Source: Betaproteobacteria bacterium (GTDB lineage: Bacteria > Pseudomonadota > Gammaproteobacteria > Burkholderiales > Burkholderiaceae). From it: 7,550 nucleotides of DNA. Made by a program: the position numbers and the translations under genes. Of this stretch, positions 1 through 5,497 are shown one piece after another (position 1 is the stretch's first letter; each line of letters begins with the position of its first letter). The notes below the pieces were generated by a model. It was given only the letters and a program-made list of their open reading frames with translations. It was not told the origin of the DNA and did no database searches. Where the stretch lies: the NCBI GenBank assembly GCA_013205155.1, contig JABMMT010000301.1:1-7550 (forward strand), in the 5' to 3' direction.

Positions 1-806
1 ACTAAGACATCGCCAGCGCCCGAAGCCCCTTCGCGCCAGACATTCGTAATCGATTCAGTAACGGCATCCGGGATTTCTTTAACAACTTTAGATTCTTTTT
101 TCCCGTCAGGTTTAGCATCAGGCTCTAAGGGAGCATAACGCTGCTCAACTGGAAACAAGCGACCACTAACCTCTACGACTGGTGCTAATTTGCCATCGAT
201 TGCAAAATGCTCGGCAAAACGTTTTGCATCAATCGTTGCAGATGTAATGATCAACTTTAGATCCGGCCTCTTTGGCAATAGTTGACGAAGATAGCCCAGT
301 AGAAAATCAATATTCAGACTGCGCTCATGGGCTTCATCGATGATCAGAGTGTCATAGGCACGTAACTGAGGGTCACGCTGAGTCTCAGCTAACAAAATAC
401 CGTCCGTCATCAGTTTGATTGATGCTCCTGAGCTAGTTTTATCAGCAAAGCGTACTTGATAACCCACATCTTGACCAATGGGTGAGCCTAGCTCTTGGGC
501 GATTCTTTTGGCAGTTGCAGTCGCAGCTATGCGGCGAGGCTGGGTATGACCAATCAATTTCCCACCATTGATGGTTCCCCTTCCCAATTCAAGGCAAATC
601 TTTGGCAACTGAGTCGTCTTACCCGAGCCAGTCTCACCGCAGACAATCACCACCTGGTGTAATTGCAAAGCTTTCTGTATGACTTGACGCTGACTTGAGA
701 CAGGTAATTCCTCAGGAAAGCGGATTTCTAGCTTGCGCGAGGTGTTGGAAGCAGGCACAGGCTTTGGGATTGCTTTGGGTTTTTGTTGGTTTATGGGCTC
801 TTGCAC
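1..806 (-). CDS. hrpA: ATP-dependent RNA helicase HrpA, DEAH-box (N-terminal part; C-terminus lies beyond the left edge)
   Basis: This is the first ~268 residues of a DEAH/RHA-family 3'-5' RNA helicase of roughly 1300 residues; in E. coli HrpA acts in mRNA processing and in resolving stalled ribosomes. Reading leftwards, the frame is open from a TGA at 819-821 to the window edge. It contains Walker A/motif I GETGSGKT (615-638), motif II DEAH (327-338) and motif III TSAT (234-245), in the right order and spacing. Before motif I is the FPEELPVS segment typical of betaproteobacterial HrpA. There is no ATG upstream of motif I. The start is placed at GTG 804-806, with a weak GAG 11 bases upstream; GTG 756-758 is the alternative and would free the argA promoter from coding sequence. 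A short charged linker rich in Lys, Glu and Asp (about 75-165) follows motif III. The gene is divergent from argA. The family call is secure; the exact start is not. Confidence 0.93.
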   Translation of the reverse strand, partial: MQEPINQQKPKAIPKPVPASNTSRKLEIRFPEELPVSSQRQVIQKALQLHQVVIVCGETGSGKTTQLPKICLELGRGTINGGKLIGHTQPRRIAATATAKRIAQELGSPIGQDVGYQVRFADKTSSGASIKLMTDGILLAETQRDPQLRAYDTLIIDEAHERSLNIDFLLGYLRQLLPKRPDLKLIITSATIDAKRFAEHFAIDGKLAPVVEVSGRLFPVEQRYAPLEPDAKPDGKKESKVVKEIPDAVTESITNVWREGASGAGDVL

Positions 807-823
807 CCTATAATTTTCTCACT
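786..823 (+). promoter_or_regulatory. Probable sigma70 promoter of argA with near-leaderless start
   Basis: A perfect -10 hexamer TATAAT lies at 809-814, with a weak -35 TTGGTT at 786-791 and a 17-bp spacer. Transcription would be expected to begin around 820-823, only a few bases before the argA ATG at 824. No Shine-Dalgarno sequence is visible between the -10 and the ATG. The -35 and -10 lie within or next to the proposed hrpA start on the other strand, so the two genes share this short region. The -10 is seen directly; promoter activity is inferred. Confidence 0.55.
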
Positions 824-2188
824 ATGTCGACAAATGCTCCAAACCTGGCCTCAGATGCCCAAGAATCTCACTCCAATTTCCCTTTTGTGGGATGGTTGCG
901 CGATGTTGCACCCTATATACATAGCTTTCGAGAAAAGACCTTTGTCATCGCTTTTGCTGGCGAACTAGCTCAAGAAATAGGTCTTGAAAATCTGATTGAA
1001 GATATTGCCATGTTGCATGCCATGGGAATGCGCATCGTTTTGGTTCATGGTATTCGACCACAAATTGAAGAGCAATTGATGTTGCGCAAAATTAAAAGTA
1101 AGTTTGGTAAAAGTGCGATGCACAGCTACCGTATTACTGATGCCGCCGCTCTTGAATGTGTCAAAGAGGCTGCAGGCGAACTTCGTTTAGATATTGAAGC
1201 GGCCTTTAGTCGTGGGCTTCCAAATACTCCTATGGCAGGCTCACGCATCTCCGTCATCTCGGGCAACTTTATTACTGCAATGCCAGTTGGTGTAGTAGAG
1301 GGCATTGACTACATCCATACTGGCTTGGTACGCAAAGTTGACTCTATTTCAATTAAGCAGTCATTAGACAGCAATAAAATTGTGCTGTTAACCCCTCTTG
1401 GATTCTCGCCAACAGGACAGGCATTTAATTTAGCCTATGAGGATGTTGCTGCTTCTACTGCTGTGGCGTTAAAAGCAGATAAGCTGATCTTTTTAAGCCC
1501 CTATTCTGGCCTCAAAGATGTGGATGGCGACATCATTACTGAATTATCTCTTCCCCAGTTACAAGACTATGTCACCGAAAATAAAAAGATCGAGATGGGC
1601 ATGAAGAGTCTACTCAATATTTCAGGGCGAGCGATTCGTGCAGGAGTGGGCCGTGTGCACTTCTTGCCATGCAATCGAGATGGTGCATTACTTGAAGAAC
1701 TCTTTACCCATGATGGTATTGGCATGATGCTGGCTTCATCTGATATTGAAAACTTACGCGAAGCCAATCAAGATGACGTTGGGGGTATTTTGCAACTGAC
1801 AATGCCTCTAGAAGATGAGGGCATTTTGGCTGCACGCGGACAGGACGTTATCGAGCGAGATATTCAACGCTTCTCGGTGATTGAGCATGACCGCGTCCTA
1901 TTTGGATGCGCAGCCCTCTTTCCCTTTCCTGACGGCGTTGGAGAATTAGCCTGCCTTGCTGTCGATTCTGAGGTTCAAGGCGCTGGAGACGGAGAACGTC
2001 TTCTGAAGCGTATTGAGATGCGTGCCAAGCAAGAAGGTATTAAGAAATTATTTGTTCTCACCACTCGAACTGAGCATTGGTTCTTAAAGCGTGGTTTTAA
2101 ACGCGCTACAGTAGATGACCTACCTGAAGAGCGTAAACAAATTTATAACTGGGATCGTAAGTCCATGGTTTTAACTAAAGATTTATAA
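824..2188 (+). CDS. argA: N-acetylglutamate synthase (amino-acid N-acetyltransferase), ArgA type
   Basis: A 454-residue enzyme that acetylates L-glutamate with acetyl-CoA, the first and normally arginine-inhibited step of arginine synthesis; it is cytoplasmic. Residues ~25-300 form the amino-acid-kinase-like domain, with VLVHGIRPQ at 72-80 (most relatives have HGSRPQ), RLDIEAA at 121-127, SGNF at 146-149 and PLGFSPTG at 191-198. Residues ~305-454 form the GNAT domain, with acetyl-CoA-binding VQGAGDGERLL at 384-394 and the conserved TRTEHWFLKRGF at 414-425. ATG 824 was chosen because it gives the normal family length and an N-terminus resembling Burkholderia ArgA. The same frame is open back to an ATG at 695, but the 43 extra residues overlap hrpA and lack family character. 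There is no clear Shine-Dalgarno sequence, and a TATAAT ends nine bases upstream, so the mRNA may be nearly leaderless. The yggX-like gene follows after 15 bp, probably cotranscribed. Confidence 0.95.
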   Translation: MSTNAPNLASDAQESHSNFPFVGWLRDVAPYIHSFREKTFVIAFAGELAQEIGLENLIEDIAMLHAMGMRIVLVHGIRPQIEEQLMLRKIKSKFGKSAMHSYRITDAAALECVKEAAGELRLDIEAAFSRGLPNTPMAGSRISVISGNFITAMPVGVVEGIDYIHTGLVRKVDSISIKQSLDSNKIVLLTPLGFSPTGQAFNLAYEDVAASTAVALKADKLIFLSPYSGLKDVDGDIITELSLPQLQDYVTENKKIEMGMKSLLNISGRAIRAGVGRVHFLPCNRDGALLEELFTHDGIGMMLASSDIENLREANQDDVGGILQLTMPLEDEGILAARGQDVIERDIQRFSVIEHDRVLFGCAALFPFPDGVGELACLAVDSEVQGAGDGERLLKRIEMRAKQEGIKKLFVLTTRTEHWFLKRGFKRATVDDLPEERKQIYNWDRKSMVLTKDL

Positions 2189-2203
2189 AGAAAGGCATTA
2201 CAA

Positions 2204-2476
2204 ATGGCACGCATGGTTCAATGTATTAAGCTAAATAAAGAGGCAGAGGGAATGGATTTCGCACCCCTACCTGGAGATCTAGGTAAAAAGATTTGGAATC
2301 AAGTCTCTAAGGAAGCTTGGGCGGATTGGTTAAAGCATCAGACTATGTTAATTAATGAAAATCGTCTGAATATGGCTGATCCAAGGGCACGTCAATACCT
2401 CCTCAAGCAAGTAGAAAAGTATTTCTTTGAAGGTGGTGCTGATATGGCTCAAGGCTATGTACCGCCAGCAGAATAA
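2204..2476 (+). CDS. yggX: Probable Fe(2+)-trafficking / oxidative damage protection protein (YggX family)
   Basis: A 90-residue soluble protein of the YggX family, whose members are linked to protecting labile iron-sulfur clusters from oxidation and to iron handling; the precise chemistry is unsettled. It matches the family along its whole length: the start MARMVQC with conserved Cys7, EAEGMDF at 13-19, PGDLGKKIWN at 23-32, SKEAWADW at 35-42, QTMLINENRLNM at 46-57 and a C-terminal FFEGGADMAQGY segment. Usual family length is about 90 residues. A good ribosome binding site (AAGAAAGG, 2188-2195) sits 8 bases before the ATG and overlaps the end of argA, so translation directly after argA in one mRNA is likely. 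No convincing terminator follows; a 7-bp inverted repeat at 2475-2481 / 2503-2509 has a long loop and no T-run. Confidence 0.95.
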   Translation: MARMVQCIKLNKEAEGMDFAPLPGDLGKKIWNQVSKEAWADWLKHQTMLINENRLNMADPRARQYLLKQVEKYFFEGGADMAQGYVPPAE

Positions 2477-2534
2477 TTGCTGCATCACAATAAGTCTTCA
2501 ATAGCAATTTAAAAAAGAAAAAGATTCTGCCTAG

Positions 2535-2563
2535 TTGACACTAGCTGATAAGAGGCATAGCAT
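2535..2563 (+). promoter_or_regulatory. Strong sigma70-type promoter upstream of a non-coding transcript
   Basis: A perfect -35 TTGACA (2535-2540), a 17-bp spacer and a -10 TAGCAT (2558-2563; four of six match TATAAT, including the key A2 and T6). Transcription is predicted to start near 2569-2571. No ORF with a ribosome binding site follows on this strand before the terminator at 2695-2727, so the promoter appears to drive a small RNA. Motifs are read directly; activity is inferred. Confidence 0.65.
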
Positions 2564-2569
2564 GAATTG

Positions 2570-2727
2570 GTGACCTTACAGATATCGTGTTGGTCACATT
2601 GGCGAAAGCCATTTTAGATAAACGCATCTGTGCGTTTCAAGGCAGCGGAACATTTACCCTTCTGTTCGCCTACGTCATGTAAACCATGGCAATCAAACCC
2701 GATGGGGAAACCCCGTCGGGTTTTTTT
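2570..2727 (+). ncRNA. Candidate ~158-nt structured small RNA, possibly 6S RNA
   Basis: This stretch is bounded by a near-consensus promoter and a strong intrinsic terminator and has no plausible ORF. It is rich in potential pairing. An apical 7-bp hairpin AAACGCA/TGCGTTT (2620-2626 / 2631-2637) has a TCTG loop. Around it lie GCC(A)TT/AAGGC (2608-2613 / 2639-2643), GGCGAA/TTCGCC (2601-2606 / 2665-2670), CGTG/TACG (2586-2589 / 2671-2674) and TTACA/TGTAA (2576-2580 / 2678-2682). These nest into one interrupted rod with an asymmetric bulge, reminiscent of the closing stem, bubble and terminal stem of 6S RNA, the RNA polymerase regulator. GTGACC/GGTCAC (2570-2575 / 2592-2597) is a competing local hairpin. 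Size and the 3' segment GCCTACGTCAT loosely resemble 6S RNA, but I cannot confirm the family. A transcribed sRNA is likely; the 6S identity is about even odds. Both ends are estimates. Confidence 0.6.
2695..2727 (+). terminator. Strong intrinsic terminator
   Basis: A 13-bp hairpin (2695-2707 paired with 2711-2723, one G-T wobble, AAA loop, GC-rich centre) merges into a run of seven T (2721-2727). It ends the small-RNA transcript on the plus strand. Six bases further on is the rpiA stop codon on the other strand. The same hairpin may also help to end rpiA transcripts, although the minus-strand U-run (TTTGATT) is poor. Confidence 0.9.
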
Positions 2728-2732
2728 AATCC

Positions 2733-3446
2733 CTAAAATACGATCCGCTCAACACCCGCTTCACGACTAAGCAGTAATACATTTGCCTTTTCTTTAGCAA
2801 AAAGACCGACCGTTATGACACCAGCGATTTGATTGATGAGAGACTCCATCGTCACAGGATCAGTGATTTTCAAACCAGTCACATCCAGAATCAAGCCGCC
2901 ATTATCAGTCACAAAAGGCTCGCTTGATGTTTGCCCTAAATCAGATCGAGTCGTTTTAGCTAAGCGTAAGCTAACCTGTCCACCAAGCTTTTGGAGTTGT
3001 CTTATCACTTCTCCTTGAGCAAGAGGAATAATTTCAACTGGCAAAGCAAAGCCACCTAATACAGGAACTTGCTTTGAAGAATCGCATATGCAAATAAATT
3101 GCTTAGCCATCGAAGCAATAATTTTTTCGCGCGTCAATGCTCCACCACCACCTTTGATCATGTGTCCTGCGGGATTAATTTCATCTGCACCGTCAACATA
3201 AGCGGGAAGACTCAAGACCTCATTGGGGTCAAGCACCTTAAAGCCGTGCTTCAGTAAGCGCTCAGTTGTGGCATTTGAACTAGAAACTATCCCAGAAAAA
3301 TGATCTTTATGAGGAGCTAAGGCATCAATAAAGCAATTGGCTGTTGAGCCTGTACCAACCCCTACAACATGGCCCACTGGAAGTTTTAAGACTTCATCTC
3401 TTGCTGCCTCACCTACCATTTGCTTCAATTGATCCTGATTCATCAT
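2733..3446 (-). CDS. rpiA: Ribose-5-phosphate isomerase A
   Basis: A 237-residue cytoplasmic enzyme interconverting ribose 5-phosphate and ribulose 5-phosphate in the non-oxidative pentose phosphate pathway. Phosphate-binding GTGST is at residues 31-35, SSSNAT at 55-60, DGADEI at 85-90 and KGGGGALTREK at 98-108. The equivalents of E. coli Asp81, Asp84, Lys94 and catalytic Glu103 are Asp85, Asp88, Lys98 and Glu107, so it should be active. It is slightly longer than the 219-residue E. coli protein, mainly in an insertion around residues 164-178 (TKTTRSDLGQTSS region). ATG 3444-3446 is preferred: AAAGG lies 11 bases upstream, and the N-terminus MNQDQLK resembles E. coli MTQDELK. The next codon (3441-3443) is also ATG. 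A TTG at 3453-3455 is in frame but sits only 2 bases from the AAAGG. The gene is divergent from tal. Confidence 0.95.
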   Translation of the reverse strand: MMNQDQLKQMVGEAARDEVLKLPVGHVVGVGTGSTANCFIDALAPHKDHFSGIVSSSNATTERLLKHGFKVLDPNEVLSLPAYVDGADEINPAGHMIKGGGGALTREKIIASMAKQFICICDSSKQVPVLGGFALPVEIIPLAQGEVIRQLQKLGGQVSLRLAKTTRSDLGQTSSEPFVTDNGGLILDVTGLKITDPVTMESLINQIAGVITVGLFAKEKANVLLLSREAGVERIVF

Positions 3447-3534
3447 CTTGGACAATACCTTTACTAGAACAGATTAATTAATGCATCTATCATATGATAA
3501 TGAAGAGACAGTCATTTAGAACACTTATATCACT
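3447..3534. promoter_or_regulatory. Divergent rpiA-tal promoter region with a 12-bp palindrome
   Basis: This 88-bp AT-rich gap must hold the promoters of both rpiA (leftward) and tal (rightward). It contains a perfect 12-bp palindrome TATCATATGATA (3488-3499), which presents a -10-like TATGAT on each strand (plus 3493-3498, minus 3494-3489). Other short palindromes nearby are TTAATTAA (3474-3481) and ATGCAT (3481-3486). I see no good -35 for either direction, so the promoters may depend on an activator or lie slightly elsewhere. The palindrome could be an operator or simply back-to-back -10 boxes. Confidence 0.45.
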
Positions 3535-4485
3535 ATGAATAACGCTACTTCAGCACTAAATCAACTCAAAAGCCTCACCACCGTTGTCGCAGACACGGGT
3601 GATTTTGAGCGCATGAAAGAATTTGCCCCTCAGGACGCTACTACTAATCCTTCTTTAATCCTAAAGGCTGCACAACAGAGCAATTACCAATCTTTAGTTG
3701 ACGCTGTCAAGGCAGCTCATCCTAGCCTTAGTTCTGCTCAGTTAGTGGATAACATTTTGGTCGCTTTTGGACTAGAGATTCTCAAAATCGTTCCTGGGCG
3801 GGTCTCGACTGAAGTCGATGCACGTCTTTCGTTTGATACTAAGGCTACCGTTGCTAAAGCTAAACACCTGATCGCCTTATATGAATCCCACGGCGTTAAC
3901 CGCAAGCGTATTCTGATTAAGCTAGCCGGTACTTGGGAGGGAATTGCTGCAGCCAAACAACTTGAGGCTGAGGGTATCCATTGCAATATGACCCTACTCT
4001 TCTCCTTAGTGCAGGCAGCAGCCTGTGGTGCTGCTCATGCAAAGTTAATTTCACCCTTTGTAGGAAGAATTACGGATTGGTATAAAAATAAATTAGGCGC
4101 TCATTGGAGTGATGCTAATAATGGAGGCGCCAATGATCCTGGTGTTACTTCAGTCAAACATATTTTTCACTATTACAAACACTTTGGGATCGCTACTGAG
4201 ATTATGGGTGCAAGCTTTCGTAATACCAGCCAAATAATAGAGCTAGCTGGTTGCGACCTATTAACCATTAGCCCTGAGCTATTGGCCGAGCTTCAAAATA
4301 GCAATATGCTGGTGAGTAAAAAATTGGATGCTAGTCATGCTGAAAAGCTTGAAGCATTAAAGTTAGATGAATCTAGTTTTCGCCTACAGCTGAATAATGA
4401 CGCAATGGCGACAGAAAAATTAGCTGAAGGTATTCGTAATTTCTGTATCGATACTGAAAAACTAGAAGCCCTACTCGCAAAGTAA
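3535..4485 (+). CDS. tal: Transaldolase (TalB-type)
   Basis: A 316-residue cytoplasmic enzyme that transfers a dihydroxyacetone unit between sugar phosphates (sedoheptulose 7-phosphate + glyceraldehyde 3-phosphate to erythrose 4-phosphate + fructose 6-phosphate) in the non-oxidative pentose phosphate pathway. Length and sequence fit the classical TalA/TalB subfamily. Visible are VVADTGDF at 17-24 with Asp20, DATTNPSLIL at 34-43 with Asn38, STEVDARLSFD at 91-101 with Glu93, and RILIKLAGTW at 125-134 with the Schiff-base Lys129 (E. coli Lys132). NMTLLFS at 151-157 (Thr153) and SPFVGRITDW at 173-182 (Ser173, Arg178) complete the active site. ATG 3535 gives the normal N-terminus, but the preceding 20 bases contain no Shine-Dalgarno sequence. 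It shares a divergent promoter region with rpiA, another enzyme of the same pathway. Its stop codon lies one base from that of the convergent DUF2892 gene. Confidence 0.96.
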   Translation: MNNATSALNQLKSLTTVVADTGDFERMKEFAPQDATTNPSLILKAAQQSNYQSLVDAVKAAHPSLSSAQLVDNILVAFGLEILKIVPGRVSTEVDARLSFDTKATVAKAKHLIALYESHGVNRKRILIKLAGTWEGIAAAKQLEAEGIHCNMTLLFSLVQAAACGAAHAKLISPFVGRITDWYKNKLGAHWSDANNGGANDPGVTSVKHIFHYYKHFGIATEIMGASFRNTSQIIELAGCDLLTISPELLAELQNSNMLVSKKLDASHAEKLEALKLDESSFRLQLNNDAMATEKLAEGIRNFCIDTEKLEALLAK

Positions 4486-4486
4486 A

Positions 4487-4672
4487 TTACTTCTTGACCG
4501 TATTGAAACCCATTAGATCGTAAGCCGGACAGTTTCCTAACATACCGGTTGCTAAGGGGATTATTCCAATCCAGCCCCAGGCGCCAACAATACCGAAACC
4601 AGCTAAACCCATCAAGGTTACGCCAACAGTGATACGCAAGACGCGATCAGTGTGACCAATATTGCATTTCAT
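4487..4672 (-). CDS. Small inner-membrane protein, DUF2892 (YgaP-like membrane domain) family
   Basis: A 61-residue protein resembling stand-alone DUF2892 proteins, which correspond to the C-terminal membrane domain of E. coli YgaP. The start MKCNIGHTDRVLR fits the family pattern of an N-terminal Cys-Asn-x-Gly, then Asp-Arg and Arg. Two hydrophobic helices follow at about residues 11-28 and 31-46, joined by a Gly-rich turn. The tail GNCPAYDLMGFNT supplies the second conserved Cys (Cys48). With Cys3 it could form a thiol pair, but no function is established for stand-alone members. The ATG has a strong ribosome binding site (AAAAGGGG) six bases upstream. It follows rlmB on the same strand after 50 bp, so read-through from the rnr-rlmB operon is possible. 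It is convergent with tal, with one base between stop codons and no visible terminator. Confidence 0.85.
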   Translation of the reverse strand: MKCNIGHTDRVLRITVGVTLMGLAGFGIVGAWGWIGIIPLATGMLGNCPAYDLMGFNTVKK

Positions 4673-4722
4673 ATCATGCCCCTTTTAGAACTTATATAGC
4701 CAGATGGCTTCTACTTAGCTCT
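4673..4722 (-). other. rlmB-DUF2892 intergenic gap with a short direct repeat
   Basis: This 50-bp gap holds the strong ribosome binding site of the DUF2892 gene. It has a weak 4-bp hairpin AGCC/GGCT around 4699-4709, too weak and lacking a T-run to count as a terminator. An 8-bp direct repeat TACTTAGC lies at 4712-4719 and 4724-4731, the second copy overlapping the end of rlmB. No clear promoter was seen, so cotranscription with rlmB is the simplest reading. Confidence 0.4.
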
Positions 4723-5478
4723 TTACTTAGCAGCCTTCAATAAGCGTTGTCTTAGCGCTTCATACAAGCATACGCCACTTGCGACTGAAACATTTAAACT
4801 TTCAACTACGCCTTGCATTGGTATGCGGACTAACTCATCACAGTTTTCACGGGTTAAGCGCCGCATTCCTTCGCCCTCAGCGCCCATCACAATCGCTATT
4901 GAGCCACTTAAATCAATCTCATAGATCGATTTTTCAGCTTCATCATCGGTGCCAATCAACCAAACGCCTGCTTCTTGCATTTCTTTCATACTACGAACGA
5001 GATTGGTAACAGTAATCACAGGAATGACCTCTGATGCGCCACTAGACACTTTGCTGACAGTTGCGTTAATTGAGGCAGACCGATCTTTAGGGATTACTAC
5101 CGCATCTACGCCGGCACCATCAGCAACACGCAAACAAGCACCAAAGTTATGGGGGTCAGTCACCCCATCTAAAACTAGGAATAATGGCTGTTTCTTAGCC
5201 TCTTCGACATCCTCGATGACTTCAGTAATGGTTCGAGCGATGGTCATTTTTTCAGCCAAGGCCACTACACCTTGATGACGATCATGTCCTGCTAGCTTAT
5301 GTAAACGCTCTGCATCAGCAGCATGGAGTCTTTCCCCTAATGCTTCCTCTGCTTGCTTTAAAAAATCACCCATGCGACGATCGCGACGGCTAGGGTCAAA
5401 GTAAACTGACTTCAGACTATCAGGATCCACTCTCAAGCGCGCTTGTACCGCATGAAAACCCACTAATATTTGTTTCAT
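4723..5478 (-). CDS. rlmB: 23S rRNA (guanosine-2251-2'-O)-methyltransferase RlmB
   Basis: A 251-residue SPOUT-class (TrmH/SpoU family) methyltransferase that uses S-adenosylmethionine to methylate the 2'-OH of G2251 in the 23S rRNA peptidyl-transferase P loop. The N-terminal substrate-binding domain spans about residues 1-75 (ILVGFHAVQARL near the start, HDRHQGVVA at 65-73). The catalytic knot domain carries motif 1 DPHNFGACLR (108-117, with Asn111 and Arg117), motif 2 MGAEGEGM (198-205, Glu201) and motif 3 IPMQGVVESLNVSVA (219-233). All catalytic residues are present. ATG 5476-5478 is chosen because MKQILVGFHAV is the family N-terminus. The frame stays open 78 bases further upstream to an ATG inside rnr, but those residues look like noise. 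It follows rnr after 19 bp with only a poor Shine-Dalgarno sequence, which suggests coupled translation in an rnr-rlmB operon as in many proteobacteria. Confidence 0.95.
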   Translation of the reverse strand: MKQILVGFHAVQARLRVDPDSLKSVYFDPSRRDRRMGDFLKQAEEALGERLHAADAERLHKLAGHDRHQGVVALAEKMTIARTITEVIEDVEEAKKQPLFLVLDGVTDPHNFGACLRVADGAGVDAVVIPKDRSASINATVSKVSSGASEVIPVITVTNLVRSMKEMQEAGVWLIGTDDEAEKSIYEIDLSGSIAIVMGAEGEGMRRLTRENCDELVRIPMQGVVESLNVSVASGVCLYEALRQRLLKAAK

Positions 5479-5497
5479 TATTGATCGATTCAATTCT

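Noticed and set aside
695..823. N-terminal extension of ArgA from an ATG at 695
   Set aside because: The 43 extra residues overlap the hrpA coding sequence on the other strand, do not look like ArgA, and lie upstream of the TATAAT that probably drives argA; ATG 824 gives the usual family length.
1567..1767. 66-codon minus-strand ORF inside argA, and similar short ORFs inside rpiA, tal and rnr
   Set aside because: These are shadow frames of strongly conserved genes, without initiation signals or family resemblance.
2475..2509. Inverted repeat AATTGCT/AGCAATT as a terminator for argA-yggX
   Set aside because: The stem is 7 AT-rich base pairs with a 21-base loop, followed by A-rich rather than T-rich sequence, so it does not fit an intrinsic plus-strand terminator.
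2601..2610. GGC-GAAA-GCC tetraloop hairpin as a separate element
   Set aside because: The stem is only 3-4 base pairs, and the same bases pair better in the longer GGCGAA/TTCGCC stem of the candidate sRNA.
2570..2727. 4.5S SRP RNA, tmRNA or RNase P RNA as the identity of the sRNA
   Set aside because: The conserved SRP core (GGAAGGAAGCAGCC-like) and tmRNA signatures are absent, and the locus is far too short for tmRNA or RNase P RNA.
4712..4731. TACTTAGC direct repeat as an insertion target duplication or att site
   Set aside because: The copies are 8 bp and only 4 bp apart, with no mobile-element sequence between or beside them; chance or slippage is sufficient.
4949..5275. 108-codon ORF on the plus strand within rlmB
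   Set aside because: It is a shadow of rlmB: no ribosome binding site, no recognisable domain, and the opposite strand is a complete conserved gene.
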